This document shows, in pieces, positions 53,096 through 62,038 of a DNA stretch of 64,000 bases (position 1 is the first letter of the stretch; each line of letters starts with the position of its first letter). Made by a program: the position numbers and the translations under genes. The DNA comes from Flavobacterium urocaniciphilum (GTDB lineage Bacteria; Bacteroidota; Bacteroidia; Flavobacteriales; Flavobacteriaceae): contig NZ_FOEI01000004.1 of the NCBI RefSeq assembly GCF_900110615.1, positions 211,621 to 275,620 on the forward strand. Direction: 5' to 3'. The notes beneath the pieces are model-generated. The model made no database searches. It was not told where the DNA came from and saw only the letters and a list, made by a program, of their open reading frames with translations.

Positions 53096-53809
53096 TTATT
53101 TCAATTTTCTTAAATACATATTTACCACATTTTCAAAACCTAAGTATAACGATTCTGAAACTAAAGCATGTCCAATAGAGACTTCTAATAAATTTGGAAT
53201 ATTATCTTTAAAAAATTTAATATTATCTAAACTTAAATCGTGACCAGCATTTATACCTAATCCTAACTCATTCGCTAAAACGGCACATTTTGTAAAAGGT
53301 TCGATAGCTTTTAGATTTCCTAAACCGTATTGATGTGCAAAAGTTTCGGTATACAATTCGATACGATCTGTTCCAGTTTCTTTAGCTCCTTCAATCATAG
53401 CTTCAATAGGATCCACAAAAATAGAAACACGAATATTATTACGTTTAAATTCAGAAACCACTTCAGTTAAATACTCTTTATATTTAATAGTATCCCAACC
53501 CGCATTCGATGTTAAAGCTCCAATTGCATCTGGAACAAGCGTTACCTGATCGGGTTTACATTCCAAAACCAAATCAATAAAATTATGTTGTGGATTTCCT
53601 TCAATATTGTATTCGGTATACACAATATCTTTTAAATCACGCGCATCTTGATAGGTAATATGGCGTTCATCTGGACGTGGATGTATTGTAATTCCATTCG
53701 CTCCAAATTTTTGAATATCTTTTGCAACTTGCAATAAATTAGGCACATTTCCACCTCTAGCATTTCTTAAAGTGGCTATTTTATTTATATTAACGGATAA
53801 TTTTGTCAT
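53096..53809 (-). CDS. pdxJ: Pyridoxine 5'-phosphate synthase
   Basis: 237 residues from MTKLSVNINKIATLRNARGGNVPN; the 11 residues before in the longer frame are not family-like. TIM barrel that joins 1-deoxyxylulose-5-phosphate with 3-amino-2-oxopropyl phosphate in vitamin B6 synthesis. Signatures: GANGITIHPRPDERHIT, RVSIFVDP, and ELYTETFAHQYG. The first substrate is made by Dxs, also in this window. Divergent from the CBS-domain gene. Confidence 0.96.
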   Translation of the reverse strand: MTKLSVNINKIATLRNARGGNVPNLLQVAKDIQKFGANGITIHPRPDERHITYQDARDLKDIVYTEYNIEGNPQHNFIDLVLECKPDQVTLVPDAIGALTSNAGWDTIKYKEYLTEVVSEFKRNNIRVSIFVDPIEAMIEGAKETGTDRIELYTETFAHQYGLGNLKAIEPFTKCAVLANELGLGINAGHDLSLDNIKFFKDNIPNLLEVSIGHALVSESLYLGFENVVNMYLRKLK

Positions 53810-53826
53810 AATTACTTTTATTTGTA

Positions 53827-53834
53827 CAAAAATA
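53827..53834 (-). promoter_or_regulatory. -7 element of pdxJ
   Basis: Minus strand reads TATTTTTG (TAnnTTTG), 17 bases before the pdxJ ATG. Confidence 0.5.
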
Positions 53835-53897
53835 GCAAACAAAAAGACACTATTTTGTATTTTTTACTTAATTTGCATTAGTTTTCACAGCACATTT

Positions 53898-54557
53898 ATG
53901 GATAATATTACCGATTTTATAAACAACCAAGTTAAACCCCTTCAAGTTAACAACTCCGTTGACGAGGCTACAACTATTTTTTCAGATCTAAATTATACGC
54001 ATTTTCCCGTTTTAGAAAATGAAGTTTTTATTGGATCCATTTCAGAAGAAGAAGTTTATATTTATCCAAATTCCGATTTAATAAATGATCACAAACTAAA
54101 TTTACATCGCTTTTTTGTGAGAGAAAACATGAATTGGTTCGATGTGTTTGAAGAGTTTTCAAAAAACCACACTAATTTATTACCCATTTTAAATGAAAAA
54201 AATCAATATATCGGATTTTACGAATTAGACGATGTATTGCATTTTTTAAATGAAACTACTTTTATTAAAGAAAATGGAGGAATTGTAGTTATAGAAAAAG
54301 AATCTACAGAATATACTTTTAGTCAAATTTGCCAAATTGTTGAAAGCAATGAAGCAAAAGTTTTGGGTGCATTTATCTCAAATGTAACTGCCAACACTAC
54401 TCAAATTACCTTAAAAATTTCGCAACATAATTTCAACGAAATCATTCAAACGTTTCGAAGATACAATTACACTATTTTATCTGAACACCAAGAAGATTCA
54501 TATTTAGCGGGTTTAAAAGAACGCTCAGATTATTTAGACAAATATTTAAACATTTAA
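53898..54557 (+). CDS. CBS domain protein
   Basis: 219 residues from MDNITDFINNQVKPLQVNN; a much longer frame would run through the pdxJ promoter. Two weak CBS units: NSVDEATTIFSDLNYTHFPVLENEVFIGSISEEE (about 18-52) and WFDVFEEFSKNHTNLLPILNEKNQYIGFYELDD (about 82-115). The C-terminal part is a ferredoxin-like or ACT-like beta-alpha unit. This AcuB-like arrangement suggests sensing of adenine nucleotides. nadK starts three bases after its stop, so it may help to tune NAD(P) synthesis; that is inference. Confidence 0.85.
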   Translation: MDNITDFINNQVKPLQVNNSVDEATTIFSDLNYTHFPVLENEVFIGSISEEEVYIYPNSDLINDHKLNLHRFFVRENMNWFDVFEEFSKNHTNLLPILNEKNQYIGFYELDDVLHFLNETTFIKENGGIVVIEKESTEYTFSQICQIVESNEAKVLGAFISNVTANTTQITLKISQHNFNEIIQTFRRYNYTILSEHQEDSYLAGLKERSDYLDKYLNI

Positions 54558-54560
54558 AAA

Positions 54561-55445
54561 ATGAAAATAGCAATATTTGGTCAATATTATCAAAACAACA
54601 CCCATTCAATTGTTGAAAAGGTTGTCGCTTTTTTAGAACAAAAAAATATTGAAATCTGTTTCTATTCGATATTCTATGATAAATTAATAGAAAACAATAT
54701 CGACTTACATCGCTTTAAAAAATTTGATACTCACGAATGTTTAAAAGAAAATTTTAATTTTTTAATCAGTATTGGTGGCGATGGAACTATTTTACGCGCT
54801 GCAACTTTTGTACGTGATTCAAACATACCAATTATTGGAATAAATGCAGGACGACTTGGGTTTTTAGCAACCGTTCAAGAAGAAAACATTGAAAAGTTAT
54901 TGCACCGAGTTTTAGTCAATGATTTTTCAATTTCAAAAAGAACTTTAGTCAGTTTAAATTCACATCCAGAAAATAAAGATTTAGAAGATATCAATTTTGC
55001 ATTGAACGAAATTACCGTTTCGAGAAAAGATACTACTTCGATGATTACTATAGAAACCTTTGCCAACAACGAATATTTAAATTCTTATTGGGCAGACGGA
55101 TTAATCATTTCTACTCCAACTGGCTCAACTGGTTATTCTTTAAGTTGTGGTGGCCCAGTTATCATGCCAACAGCAAATTGTTTAATAATTACACCGATTG
55201 CGCCTCATAATTTAACAGCTCGACCATTAGTAATTCCAGACGATTTAGAAATTACTTTAAAAGTAACAGGAAGAGAAGAACAATATTTAGTATCATTAGA
55301 TTCAAGAATTACTTCAGTTTCTAACGAAACAACTTTAACAATTAAAAAAACCAATTTCCACATATTAATTGTAGAATTTCCTGAAGAAGGTTTCTTAAGA
55401 ACCATCCGCAAAAAATTATTGTGGGGAGAAGACAAAAGGAATTAA
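54561..55445 (+). CDS. nadK: NAD kinase
   Basis: 294 residues. Phosphorylates NAD to NADP. The GGDGT motif is at 72-76 (ISIGGDGTILRA) with the catalytic Asp74, and GINAGRLGFLA follows; the NE motif (FALNEITVSRKDTTSM) and the glycine-rich SPTGSTGYSLSCGGPV-like loop (TPTGSTGYSLSCGGP) are intact. Cytoplasmic. Three bases after the CBS gene and upstream of a bidirectional hairpin before porG. Confidence 0.97.
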   Translation: MKIAIFGQYYQNNTHSIVEKVVAFLEQKNIEICFYSIFYDKLIENNIDLHRFKKFDTHECLKENFNFLISIGGDGTILRAATFVRDSNIPIIGINAGRLGFLATVQEENIEKLLHRVLVNDFSISKRTLVSLNSHPENKDLEDINFALNEITVSRKDTTSMITIETFANNEYLNSYWADGLIISTPTGSTGYSLSCGGPVIMPTANCLIITPIAPHNLTARPLVIPDDLEITLKVTGREEQYLVSLDSRITSVSNETTLTIKKTNFHILIVEFPEEGFLRTIRKKLLWGEDKRN

Positions 55446-55472
55446 CACACGAATTTTCATTTTTTTACGTTA

Positions 55473-55507
55473 TTAAACCAAGATTTAATCAAAAAAACTT
55501 GGTTTAA
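55473..55507. repeat. Inverted repeat upstream of the porG promoter
   Basis: TTAAACCAAG (55473-55482) and CTTGGTTTAA (55498-55507) are perfect inverted copies with a 15-base spacer. It ends two bases before the -33 element. No T-run follows, so it is a poor terminator and could be a regulator site. Confidence 0.5.
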
Positions 55508-55509
55508 GA

Positions 55510-55538
55510 TTGTTAGTACTTCAATATTGTTATATTTG
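55510..55538 (+). promoter_or_regulatory. Promoter of porG-uppS-bamA-skp
   Basis: TTG at 55510-55512, an 18-base spacer and TATATTTG at 55531-55538. The porG ATG lies 15 bases downstream. Confidence 0.8.
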
Positions 55539-55553
55539 CAAACTATTTGAAAA

Positions 55554-56240
55554 ATGAAAAGATTTTTATTACATATTACAGCACTTTTATTTTGTTGCAA
55601 TTCATTCGGACAAATCCATGAAATTGGGGTTTTTCTAGGTGGTAGTAATTACATTGGTGATGTTGGACCAATGGATTATTTTGCCCCTAACGAAACAGCA
55701 ATTGGCGCAATCTATAAATGGAATCGTAGTAAAAGACATTCTTGGCGTTTTTCATATAATCAAGCAACTATTTCATCATATGATGGAGATAGTAAAGCCC
55801 CAAACAGAATACAAAGAGATTTCAGATTTAAAAATTCAATAAAAGAATTTACAGCTGGTTTAGAATTTAACTTTTTGGAATTCGATTTACATCAGTCGGA
55901 TTTTGTTATTACACCCTATGTTCATTCAGGTTTATCCGTATTTATTTATGATGAAATTTACATTTTAAATAAAGAAAGTCATGAAGATTATCAAGCTTCT
56001 TCATTTGCTATCCCAATGACATTAGGTGTAAAAGCTAAAATTGCTGATCGTTTAATTTTAGGTTTTGAAACTGGAGCTCGTTATACATTTACTGATAATT
56101 TAGACGGAAGTAATCCTAAAAATGACAACTTCAAAACATTACGTTTTGGAGATTTGAACAATAAAGATTGGTATATATTTACTGGTTTTACATTAACGTA
56201 TACATTTGGGCAAAACCCATGTTTTTGTGCAGATAAATAA
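55554..56240 (+). CDS. porG: T9SS outer-membrane protein PorG (DUF6089 family)
   Basis: 228 residues. Signal peptide MKRFLLHITALLFCCNSFGQ. A small barrel-type body opens EIGVFLGGSNYIGDVG, has WRFSYNQATISSYD, and ends WYIFTGFTLTYTFGQNPCFC. In Porphyromonas gingivalis PorG is the outer-membrane protein thought to anchor the PorK/PorN ring of the type IX secretion system, and it also sits directly upstream of uppS and bamA. The cysteine pair at the end (CFC) is notable. One base from uppS. Confidence 0.86.
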   Translation: MKRFLLHITALLFCCNSFGQIHEIGVFLGGSNYIGDVGPMDYFAPNETAIGAIYKWNRSKRHSWRFSYNQATISSYDGDSKAPNRIQRDFRFKNSIKEFTAGLEFNFLEFDLHQSDFVITPYVHSGLSVFIYDEIYILNKESHEDYQASSFAIPMTLGVKAKIADRLILGFETGARYTFTDNLDGSNPKNDNFKTLRFGDLNNKDWYIFTGFTLTYTFGQNPCFCADK

Positions 56241-56241
56241 A

Positions 56242-56973
56242 ATGAAAGAAATAGACAAAGATAATTTACCAAAACATTTAGCCATCATTATGGATGGAAA
56301 TGGTCGTTGGGCAAAAAAACAAGGAATGTTAAGAGCTTTTGGTCATGAAAATGGCACAAAATCTGTTAAAGTTACCGTTGAAAATTGCGCCAAACTAGGT
56401 ATTGAATTTTTAACATTATATGCTTTTTCAACTGAAAATTGGAACAGACCCAAAATGGAAGTTGAAACCTTAATGAAATTGCTTATTGGCGCTTTAAAAA
56501 AAGAATTAAAAACGCTTCAAGATAACAATATTCGACTAAACGCTATTGGTAACATTGACAGTCTTCCAAATAGTGTTAAAAAAGAATTACAAGAAGTTAT
56601 CTTAAAAACAGAAAATAACACAAGAATGACTTTAACTTTAGCCTTAAGTTATGGCGCTAGAGACGAAATCATAAATGCTGTTAAAAATATTTCTGAAAAA
56701 GTTAAAAATAATATAATTTCAACTGATGCTATTGACGAATCAATTATTAATCAGCATCTTTACACACACAATATGCCAGATGTTGACTTAGTAATAAGAA
56801 CAAGTGGCGAACACAGAATAAGTAATTTCCTATTATGGCAAATTGCTTATGCTGAATTTTATTTTACAGAAGTGCTTTGGCCTGACTTCAATGAAGAAGA
56901 ATTAAACAAAGCCTTAATTAGTTATCAAAAAAGAGAAAGAAGGTTTGGAAAAACAAGTGAACAAATTAGATAA
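56242..56973 (+). CDS. uppS: Isoprenyl transferase (undecaprenyl diphosphate synthase)
   Basis: 243 residues from MKEIDKDNLPKHLAIIMDGNGRWAKKQG, starting one base after porG. Cis-prenyltransferase that makes the C55 carrier for peptidoglycan and LPS. The catalytic Asp18 is in MDGNGRW, followed by GHENGTKSVK, TLYAFSTENWNRP and the C-terminal DLVIRTSGEHRISNFLLWQIAYAEFYF. Cytosolic. Shares an operon with bamA and the chaperones, seven bases before the bamA start. Confidence 0.97.
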   Translation: MKEIDKDNLPKHLAIIMDGNGRWAKKQGMLRAFGHENGTKSVKVTVENCAKLGIEFLTLYAFSTENWNRPKMEVETLMKLLIGALKKELKTLQDNNIRLNAIGNIDSLPNSVKKELQEVILKTENNTRMTLTLALSYGARDEIINAVKNISEKVKNNIISTDAIDESIINQHLYTHNMPDVDLVIRTSGEHRISNFLLWQIAYAEFYFTEVLWPDFNEEELNKALISYQKRERRFGKTSEQIR

Positions 56974-56980
56974 ATCAAAA

Positions 56981-59602
56981 ATGTTGAAGAACAAAATACT
57001 ATTTTTATTTGCCTTATTATTTTTAGGAAATATCATTCAAGCACAAGAGGAAACAACATTACAAAAAGGTAACGAATATACGCTTGCAGGAATTGAAGTT
57101 ATAGGAAAAGTTTCTTATAACGAACAAACTGTAATTACATTTGCTGGATTAGAAATTGGTTCAAAAATTAGAGTTCCTGGTGAAGAAATTAGTAATGCTG
57201 TTAAAAAACTTTGGAAACTTGGTTTGTTTAATGATGTTAATTTTTATGTAAAGAAAATTGAAGGAAATAATATTTTCCTTGAATTAGAATTATTTGAACT
57301 TCCAAAACTAAACGAGGTAAAAATTAAAGGTGTTAGAAAAGGTAAAAAAGAAGATATTCTTAAAGAAACAGAGTTAACTAAAGGAAAGGTTGTTAATGAC
57401 AACTTATTGACTAACACTAAAAATTATATCGAGAAAAAATTCAAAAAAGACGGATATTATAACGCAAAAGCTACAATCAACACATTAGCCGATTCTACGA
57501 ATTCTAAAGTAGATATGGTTATTTTTATTGATAGAGGAAATAAAGTAAAAATCAATAAAATTAATTTTGTAGGTAATGAACAAATAACAGATTCTAAACT
57601 AAAGAAAGCTTTTAAAAACACTAAAGAAAAAAGAATTTACCGTTTATTTAAATCTTCAAAATATGTTAAAGACAAATACAAAGAAGATTTAACAACTTTA
57701 ATCTCTAAATATAAAGAAAAGGGTTACCGTGACGCTCGTATTATTAATGAAGAAGTTGTTTATAATAAAGAGAAAAATAAATTAGACATTAATGTAAACT
57801 TAGAAGAAGGTAGAAAACATTATTTTGGAGACATTCGCTTCTTAGGAAATACTGTGTATTCTGATCAATTATTACACAGCATTTTAGGCATCCAAAAAGG
57901 TGATGTTTATAACGGTGTCTTATTACAAAAGAGAATTGCAGACGATACTCAACCTGATGGCGAAGACATCACTAATTTATACCAAAACAATGGTTATTTA
58001 TGGTCTAACATCAACCCAGTAGAAGTAAAAACTGAAAACGACACTATCGATTTTGAAATCAGAATTTCAGAAGGACCAATCGCCTATTTTAACAACATCA
58101 TCGTTAAAGGAAACGACAAAACAAATGACCGTGTTATTTATAGAGAGTTAAGAACAAGACCTGGTCAGAAATGGAATAAAGATCAAGTTATCCGTTCTAT
58201 TCGTGAATTAGGTCAATTAGGGTTTTTTGATGCAGAAGCCATTCGTCCTGAACCAATAAATATGGATCCTGCAGCCGGAACAGTTGACTTAGAATGGACT
58301 GTTGTAGAAAAAGGTTCGAGTCAAGTTGAATTACAAGGAGGTTATGGAGCTGGAGGTTTCATTGGAACGTTAGGTTTATCCTTTAACAACTTCTCTTTAA
58401 AAAACATTTTAAAGAAAGAAGCTTATCGTCCTTTACCAATGGGAGACGGACAAAAAATGTCGTTACGTTTACAAGGAAGTAATAACTTCCAAGTATATAG
58501 TTTATCGTTTACAGAACCATGGTTAGGTGGTAAAAAACCAATTAGTTTCTTTACTTCTTTATCTCATAGTAAACAATTCTTATACGATTATAATACAAGA
58601 GATGTAACTAGAAACAAGAGTTTCAACATCTCTACTATTACTGTAGGTTATGGAAAAAGATTGAAAGTGCCAGATGATTATTTTAGCTTATCTAATTCTG
58701 TTTCTTTCTCATACTATGACTTAAATAATTACAATACAGGGTTATTTACTTTTGGTGATGGAGCAGCAAGAAACTTATCATTTAATTCTACGTTAACAAG
58801 AGACAGTAAAGGTTTAGATCCTATTTTCCCAGATAGAGGATCAACATTCACAGTATCTGCAAAATTCTCATTACCATATTCTGCATTTAACGGAATTGAT
58901 TATGGAAATTTAAAAAACTTAGAACAATATAAATTAAAAAATAAAGGAAACGGTTACGTAAATACAAATGGAAATTATGTTCCATCTGGTGCTTATATTG
59001 ATCAAAATGGAGATCAAACTTTTATCCTATCTGAAGCTGTGGCTGATCAATCAAAAATAGACCAAGAACGTTTCAAATGGTTAGAATTCTATAAAATTAA
59101 ATTTAGTGGAGATTGGTATACTAAAATCTATAAAAAATTCGTTTTAAGAGCTAGAGGAGAATTTGGATTCTTAGGCGCTTATAATCAAGATAGAGGAATT
59201 ATTCCTTTCGAAAGATTTTTCGTAGGTGGAGACGGATTAGCTAATTATTCTTTAGACGGTAGAGAAATTATTCAATTGCGTGGATATCCAAATAATTCGT
59301 TATCTTCGCAAAACGGTGGTACAGTTTACAACAAATACTCAATGGAGTTAAGATACCCTATTACCATGAAACAGTCAGCTAAAATTTATGCTATGTCATT
59401 TTTAGAAGCTGGTTCAGCATTCGATAATTTTAAAGATTTTGATCCATTTAAAATTCAACGATCAGCTGGTTTCGGATTAAGAGTATTTATGCCTGCATTT
59501 GGTTTATTAGGTATTGATTTTGCACACGGATTCGACCCAGTTCCTGGAGATGTTGTAAAAAGTGGATGGCAAACTCACTTTATCATCGGGCAACAATTTT
59601 AA
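56981..59602 (+). CDS. bamA: Outer membrane protein assembly factor BamA
   Basis: 873 residues from MLKNKILFLFALLFLGNIIQAQ; the 12 residues before in the longer frame overlap uppS and are rejected. Five POTRA-like units fill about residues 25-430 (the last ending GQLGFFDAEAIRP), and the 16-strand barrel follows with the lid-lock RGYPNNSLSSQNGGT (the conserved RG[FY] loop at IIQLRGYP) and final FIIGQQF. Inserts and folds outer-membrane proteins. Two Skp-type chaperones lie immediately downstream. Confidence 0.96.
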   Translation: MLKNKILFLFALLFLGNIIQAQEETTLQKGNEYTLAGIEVIGKVSYNEQTVITFAGLEIGSKIRVPGEEISNAVKKLWKLGLFNDVNFYVKKIEGNNIFLELELFELPKLNEVKIKGVRKGKKEDILKETELTKGKVVNDNLLTNTKNYIEKKFKKDGYYNAKATINTLADSTNSKVDMVIFIDRGNKVKINKINFVGNEQITDSKLKKAFKNTKEKRIYRLFKSSKYVKDKYKEDLTTLISKYKEKGYRDARIINEEVVYNKEKNKLDINVNLEEGRKHYFGDIRFLGNTVYSDQLLHSILGIQKGDVYNGVLLQKRIADDTQPDGEDITNLYQNNGYLWSNINPVEVKTENDTIDFEIRISEGPIAYFNNIIVKGNDKTNDRVIYRELRTRPGQKWNKDQVIRSIRELGQLGFFDAEAIRPEPINMDPAAGTVDLEWTVVEKGSSQVELQGGYGAGGFIGTLGLSFNNFSLKNILKKEAYRPLPMGDGQKMSLRLQGSNNFQVYSLSFTEPWLGGKKPISFFTSLSHSKQFLYDYNTRDVTRNKSFNISTITVGYGKRLKVPDDYFSLSNSVSFSYYDLNNYNTGLFTFGDGAARNLSFNSTLTRDSKGLDPIFPDRGSTFTVSAKFSLPYSAFNGIDYGNLKNLEQYKLKNKGNGYVNTNGNYVPSGAYIDQNGDQTFILSEAVADQSKIDQERFKWLEFYKIKFSGDWYTKIYKKFVLRARGEFGFLGAYNQDRGIIPFERFFVGGDGLANYSLDGREIIQLRGYPNNSLSSQNGGTVYNKYSMELRYPITMKQSAKIYAMSFLEAGSAFDNFKDFDPFKIQRSAGFGLRVFMPAFGLLGIDFAHGFDPVPGDVVKSGWQTHFIIGQQF

Positions 59603-59639
59603 ACTTTGGCACGATAGTTGAATTTAACATTTTAAGTTT

Positions 59640-60503
59640 ATGAAAAAATATTTTGTTTTACTTTTAAGTTGCATGTTTTTAGCGGTTAACGCTCAAAAAA
59701 CTACTAAAATAGGTTACATTGACATGGACTATATTTTGGAAAAAGTTCCTGAATATGCTGAAGCAAAAAACCAATTAGAGCAGAAGGCAAATACATGGAA
59801 ACATGAAATTGAAACAAAGAAAAATGACATCACTAGACTTAAGGAAGCTTTAGCTTCAGAAAAGGTTTTATTAACTAAAGAGCTTATTACTGAAAAAGAA
59901 GAAGAGATTAAAGTTCTTGAAAATGAAATGCTAGATTATCAACAAAAAAGATTTGGTCCTAATGGAGATTTAATCATTCAAAAATCATCATTAGTAAAAC
60001 CAATTCAAGATCAAGTTTTTAATATAGTTCAAGATATTGCAGCAAAAAGAAATTTCGATTTCATTTTCGATAAATCATCTGACTTAACAATGTTATATTC
60101 TGCTGAAAGATTTGATATTAGTGATTTCGTTTTAAAAGAATTAGAAAGAGCGGGCAAAAAAGTAGAACTTTCAAAAAAGCAACAAAAAATACAGGAAGAC
60201 AAAGAAAAGAGAGAATTCGATACTAAAGAAAATCCTGAAATTTTAGAAAAAGAAAAAGCTATTGAAGCTACTAAAGAAGCAAGAGAGAAAAAATTACAAG
60301 AACGTAAAGACGCACTTGCAGCTAAGAAAAAAGAAGCTGATGAAAAGAGAGCAGAACTTTTAAAACAAAGAGCAGAAGCACGTCAAAAATTATTAGACGA
60401 ACAAAAAGCAAAAAGAGAAGCGCTAAAAAATAAAGCAGCTGATAACAAAACTCCGGAAAATAAAACTCCGGAAAACAAAAACCAAGAACCAAAGAAAGAT
60501 TAA
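59640..60503 (+). CDS. OmpH/Skp family periplasmic chaperone with charged tail
   Basis: 287 residues, longer than normal Skp (about 160). Signal peptide MKKYFVLLLSCMFLAVNAQ, then KIGYIDMDYILEKVPEYAEAKNQLEQ, the OmpH start. Long coiled-coil arms and the returning strand ANTWKH...IAAKRNFDFIFDKSSDLTMLYSAERFDISDFVLKEL are present. From about 180 to 287 a second Lys/Glu/Arg-rich coil and a tail with repeated DNKTPENKTPENK are extra. Carries outer-membrane proteins to BamA. First of two tandem paralogues, 37 bases after bamA. Confidence 0.93.
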   Translation: MKKYFVLLLSCMFLAVNAQKTTKIGYIDMDYILEKVPEYAEAKNQLEQKANTWKHEIETKKNDITRLKEALASEKVLLTKELITEKEEEIKVLENEMLDYQQKRFGPNGDLIIQKSSLVKPIQDQVFNIVQDIAAKRNFDFIFDKSSDLTMLYSAERFDISDFVLKELERAGKKVELSKKQQKIQEDKEKREFDTKENPEILEKEKAIEATKEAREKKLQERKDALAAKKKEADEKRAELLKQRAEARQKLLDEQKAKREALKNKAADNKTPENKTPENKNQEPKKD

Positions 60504-60524
60504 ATTAACCTTTATTAAATTAGA

Positions 60525-61037
60525 ATGAAAATGAAACAATTAAAGACTCTATTTATTGCAATAGTAATGTTTTTTGGAGCACAATCTGTAAGTGCTCAAA
60601 CTAAAGTTGGGCACATTGATGTTAGTGCTTTAATGTCTACAATGCCAGCTATGAAGGCAGCTGAAGCTCAATTAACAAAATTAAAAGAAAGTGTTGATGC
60701 AGAATACAAAAAATTAGTAACTGAATACCAAACTAAAGCTGCACAATACCAAAAAGAAGCTGAAACAGCTGGTGATCTTTTAAACCAAACTCGTTCTCAA
60801 GAAATGCAACAATTCGGTGAAAGAATCCAAAAATATCAAGATGATGCTACTAAATCATTACAAGATAAATCTATTGAATTACAAAAACCAATTATGGAAA
60901 AAGCACAAGCAGCTATTCAAAAAGTAGCTCGCGCTAAAGGAATTCAATACGTTTTAGATTCTTCTATGGGAAGCGGAGTTTTATTAGCTGATGGTATAGA
61001 TTTATTAGCAGATGTTAAAAAAGAATTAGGATACTAA
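60525..61037 (+). CDS. skp: OmpH/Skp family periplasmic chaperone
   Basis: 170 residues, standard size. Signal peptide LKTLFIAIVMFFGAQSVSAQ. TKVGHIDVSALMSTMPAMKAAEAQLTKL opens the mature part; alpha-helical arms follow (about 40-125), and the core closes with AIQKVARAKGIQYVLDSSMGSGVLLADGIDLLADVKKEL. Trimeric holdase for outer-membrane proteins. Starts 22 bases after its longer paralogue; a second ATG two codons in is equally possible. Confidence 0.95.
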   Translation: MKMKQLKTLFIAIVMFFGAQSVSAQTKVGHIDVSALMSTMPAMKAAEAQLTKLKESVDAEYKKLVTEYQTKAAQYQKEAETAGDLLNQTRSQEMQQFGERIQKYQDDATKSLQDKSIELQKPIMEKAQAAIQKVARAKGIQYVLDSSMGSGVLLADGIDLLADVKKELGY

Positions 61038-61056
61038 TATTCTTAAAAAAATAAAT

Positions 61057-61097
61057 AAACTGCTCATTCTAATTTTTAGTTTGAGCAGTTTTTTTTT
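61057..61097 (+). terminator. Terminator of the bamA-skp operon
   Basis: AAACTGCTCA pairs with TGAGCAGTTT (61057-61066, 61082-61091) around a 15-base loop, followed by a T-run. murI starts 13 bases later. Confidence 0.9.
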
Positions 61098-61109
61098 AAA
61101 TTTGTTTCT

Positions 61110-61889
61110 ATGAGTAATAAAAATCCAATTGGTTTATTTGATTCTGGAGTGGGTGGAACTTCAATCTGGAAAGAAGTACACACTTTACTTCCCAACGAAA
61201 GCACATTATATTTAGCAGACAGTAAAAATGCACCGTACGGACAAAAAAGTCAAGAGGAAATCATCGAACTCAGCAAAAAAAACACTGAGTTTTTACTCAA
61301 TCAAAATTGCAAAATGATTATTGTTGCTTGCAATACTGCAACTACCAACGCAATCAAAACACTTCGTGAAACCTATGACATCCCTTTTATAGGAATCGAA
61401 CCAGCCATTAAACCAGCTGCACTACAATCAAAAAATAATTGTATCGGCATTTTAGCCACAAAAGGAACGCTAAATAGCGAACTTTTTCATCAAAATGTTG
61501 CTTTGTACTCCGATGTTAAAATAGTGGAGCAAATCGGCTATGGATTAGTTCAATTGATTGAAAGCGGAAACATGTACTCTGAAGAAATGACACAATTACT
61601 TCATGATTATCTAAACCCAATGATTGAACAAAATATCGATTATTTAGTATTAGGTTGCACGCATTACCCTTATTTAATTCCTCAAATAAAGAAAATACTA
61701 CCAAGTCATATTAAAATAATTGATTCTGGAGAAGCTGTAGCCCGACAAACTAAACACATATTAGAAGTAAATAATCTGTTTAACACTTCCCATAAAAAGG
61801 CAGAAAACATCTTTTATATAAATAGCGAACCGGAAGTAATGCAAGAATTAATTGGCCCTAATTATAAAGTCAATTATAAAGATTTTTAG
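61110..61889 (+). CDS. murI: Glutamate racemase
   Basis: 259 residues. Makes D-glutamate for peptidoglycan. The two catalytic cysteines are Cys74 (VACNTATTNA) and Cys183 (LGCTHYPYLI); Asp11 is in FDSGVGGTSIW, and PYGQKSQEEI follows. No N-terminal leader. It comes after the bamA-skp terminator, so partly separate transcription is likely. Confidence 0.97.
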   Translation: MSNKNPIGLFDSGVGGTSIWKEVHTLLPNESTLYLADSKNAPYGQKSQEEIIELSKKNTEFLLNQNCKMIIVACNTATTNAIKTLRETYDIPFIGIEPAIKPAALQSKNNCIGILATKGTLNSELFHQNVALYSDVKIVEQIGYGLVQLIESGNMYSEEMTQLLHDYLNPMIEQNIDYLVLGCTHYPYLIPQIKKILPSHIKIIDSGEAVARQTKHILEVNNLFNTSHKKAENIFYINSEPEVMQELIGPNYKVNYKDF

Positions 61890-61892
61890 AAG

Positions 61893-61926
61893 CACAAATT
61901 TCGTTTTCATAAAACAGAAATTCGTG
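61893..61926 (+). repeat. Hairpin just after murI
   Basis: CACAAATTTCGTTTT (61893-61907) and its near-complement AAAAC-A-GAAATTCGTG (61911-61926) with a three-base loop, one mismatch and one bulge. Its AATTCGTG end is shared with the palindromic elements elsewhere in the window. Confidence 0.6.
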
Positions 61927-61937
61927 TCTTCCACTAT

Positions 61938-61995
61938 ATCTTTTATTTTGTCACTTGAAGCTTACAAAACAAATCAAGTAACAAAATAAAAGGAT
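61938..61995 (+). repeat. Long imperfect inverted repeat after murI
   Basis: Arms of 21 and 22 bases (61938-61958 and 61974-61995) differ by one mismatch and one extra base; spacer 15. Noncoding, between murI and the convergent carbonic anhydrase gene. Confidence 0.65.
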
Positions 61996-62002
61996 GCCGT
62001 TT

Positions 62003-62038
62003 TAACCACGGCTATTAATCATTTTAAGTGGTTTTTTA
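62003..62038 (+). terminator. Candidate murI terminator
   Basis: AACCAC pairs with GTGGTT (62004-62009, 62028-62033), long loop, followed by TTTT. Weak, and it lies at the carbonic anhydrase stop codon. Confidence 0.45.
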
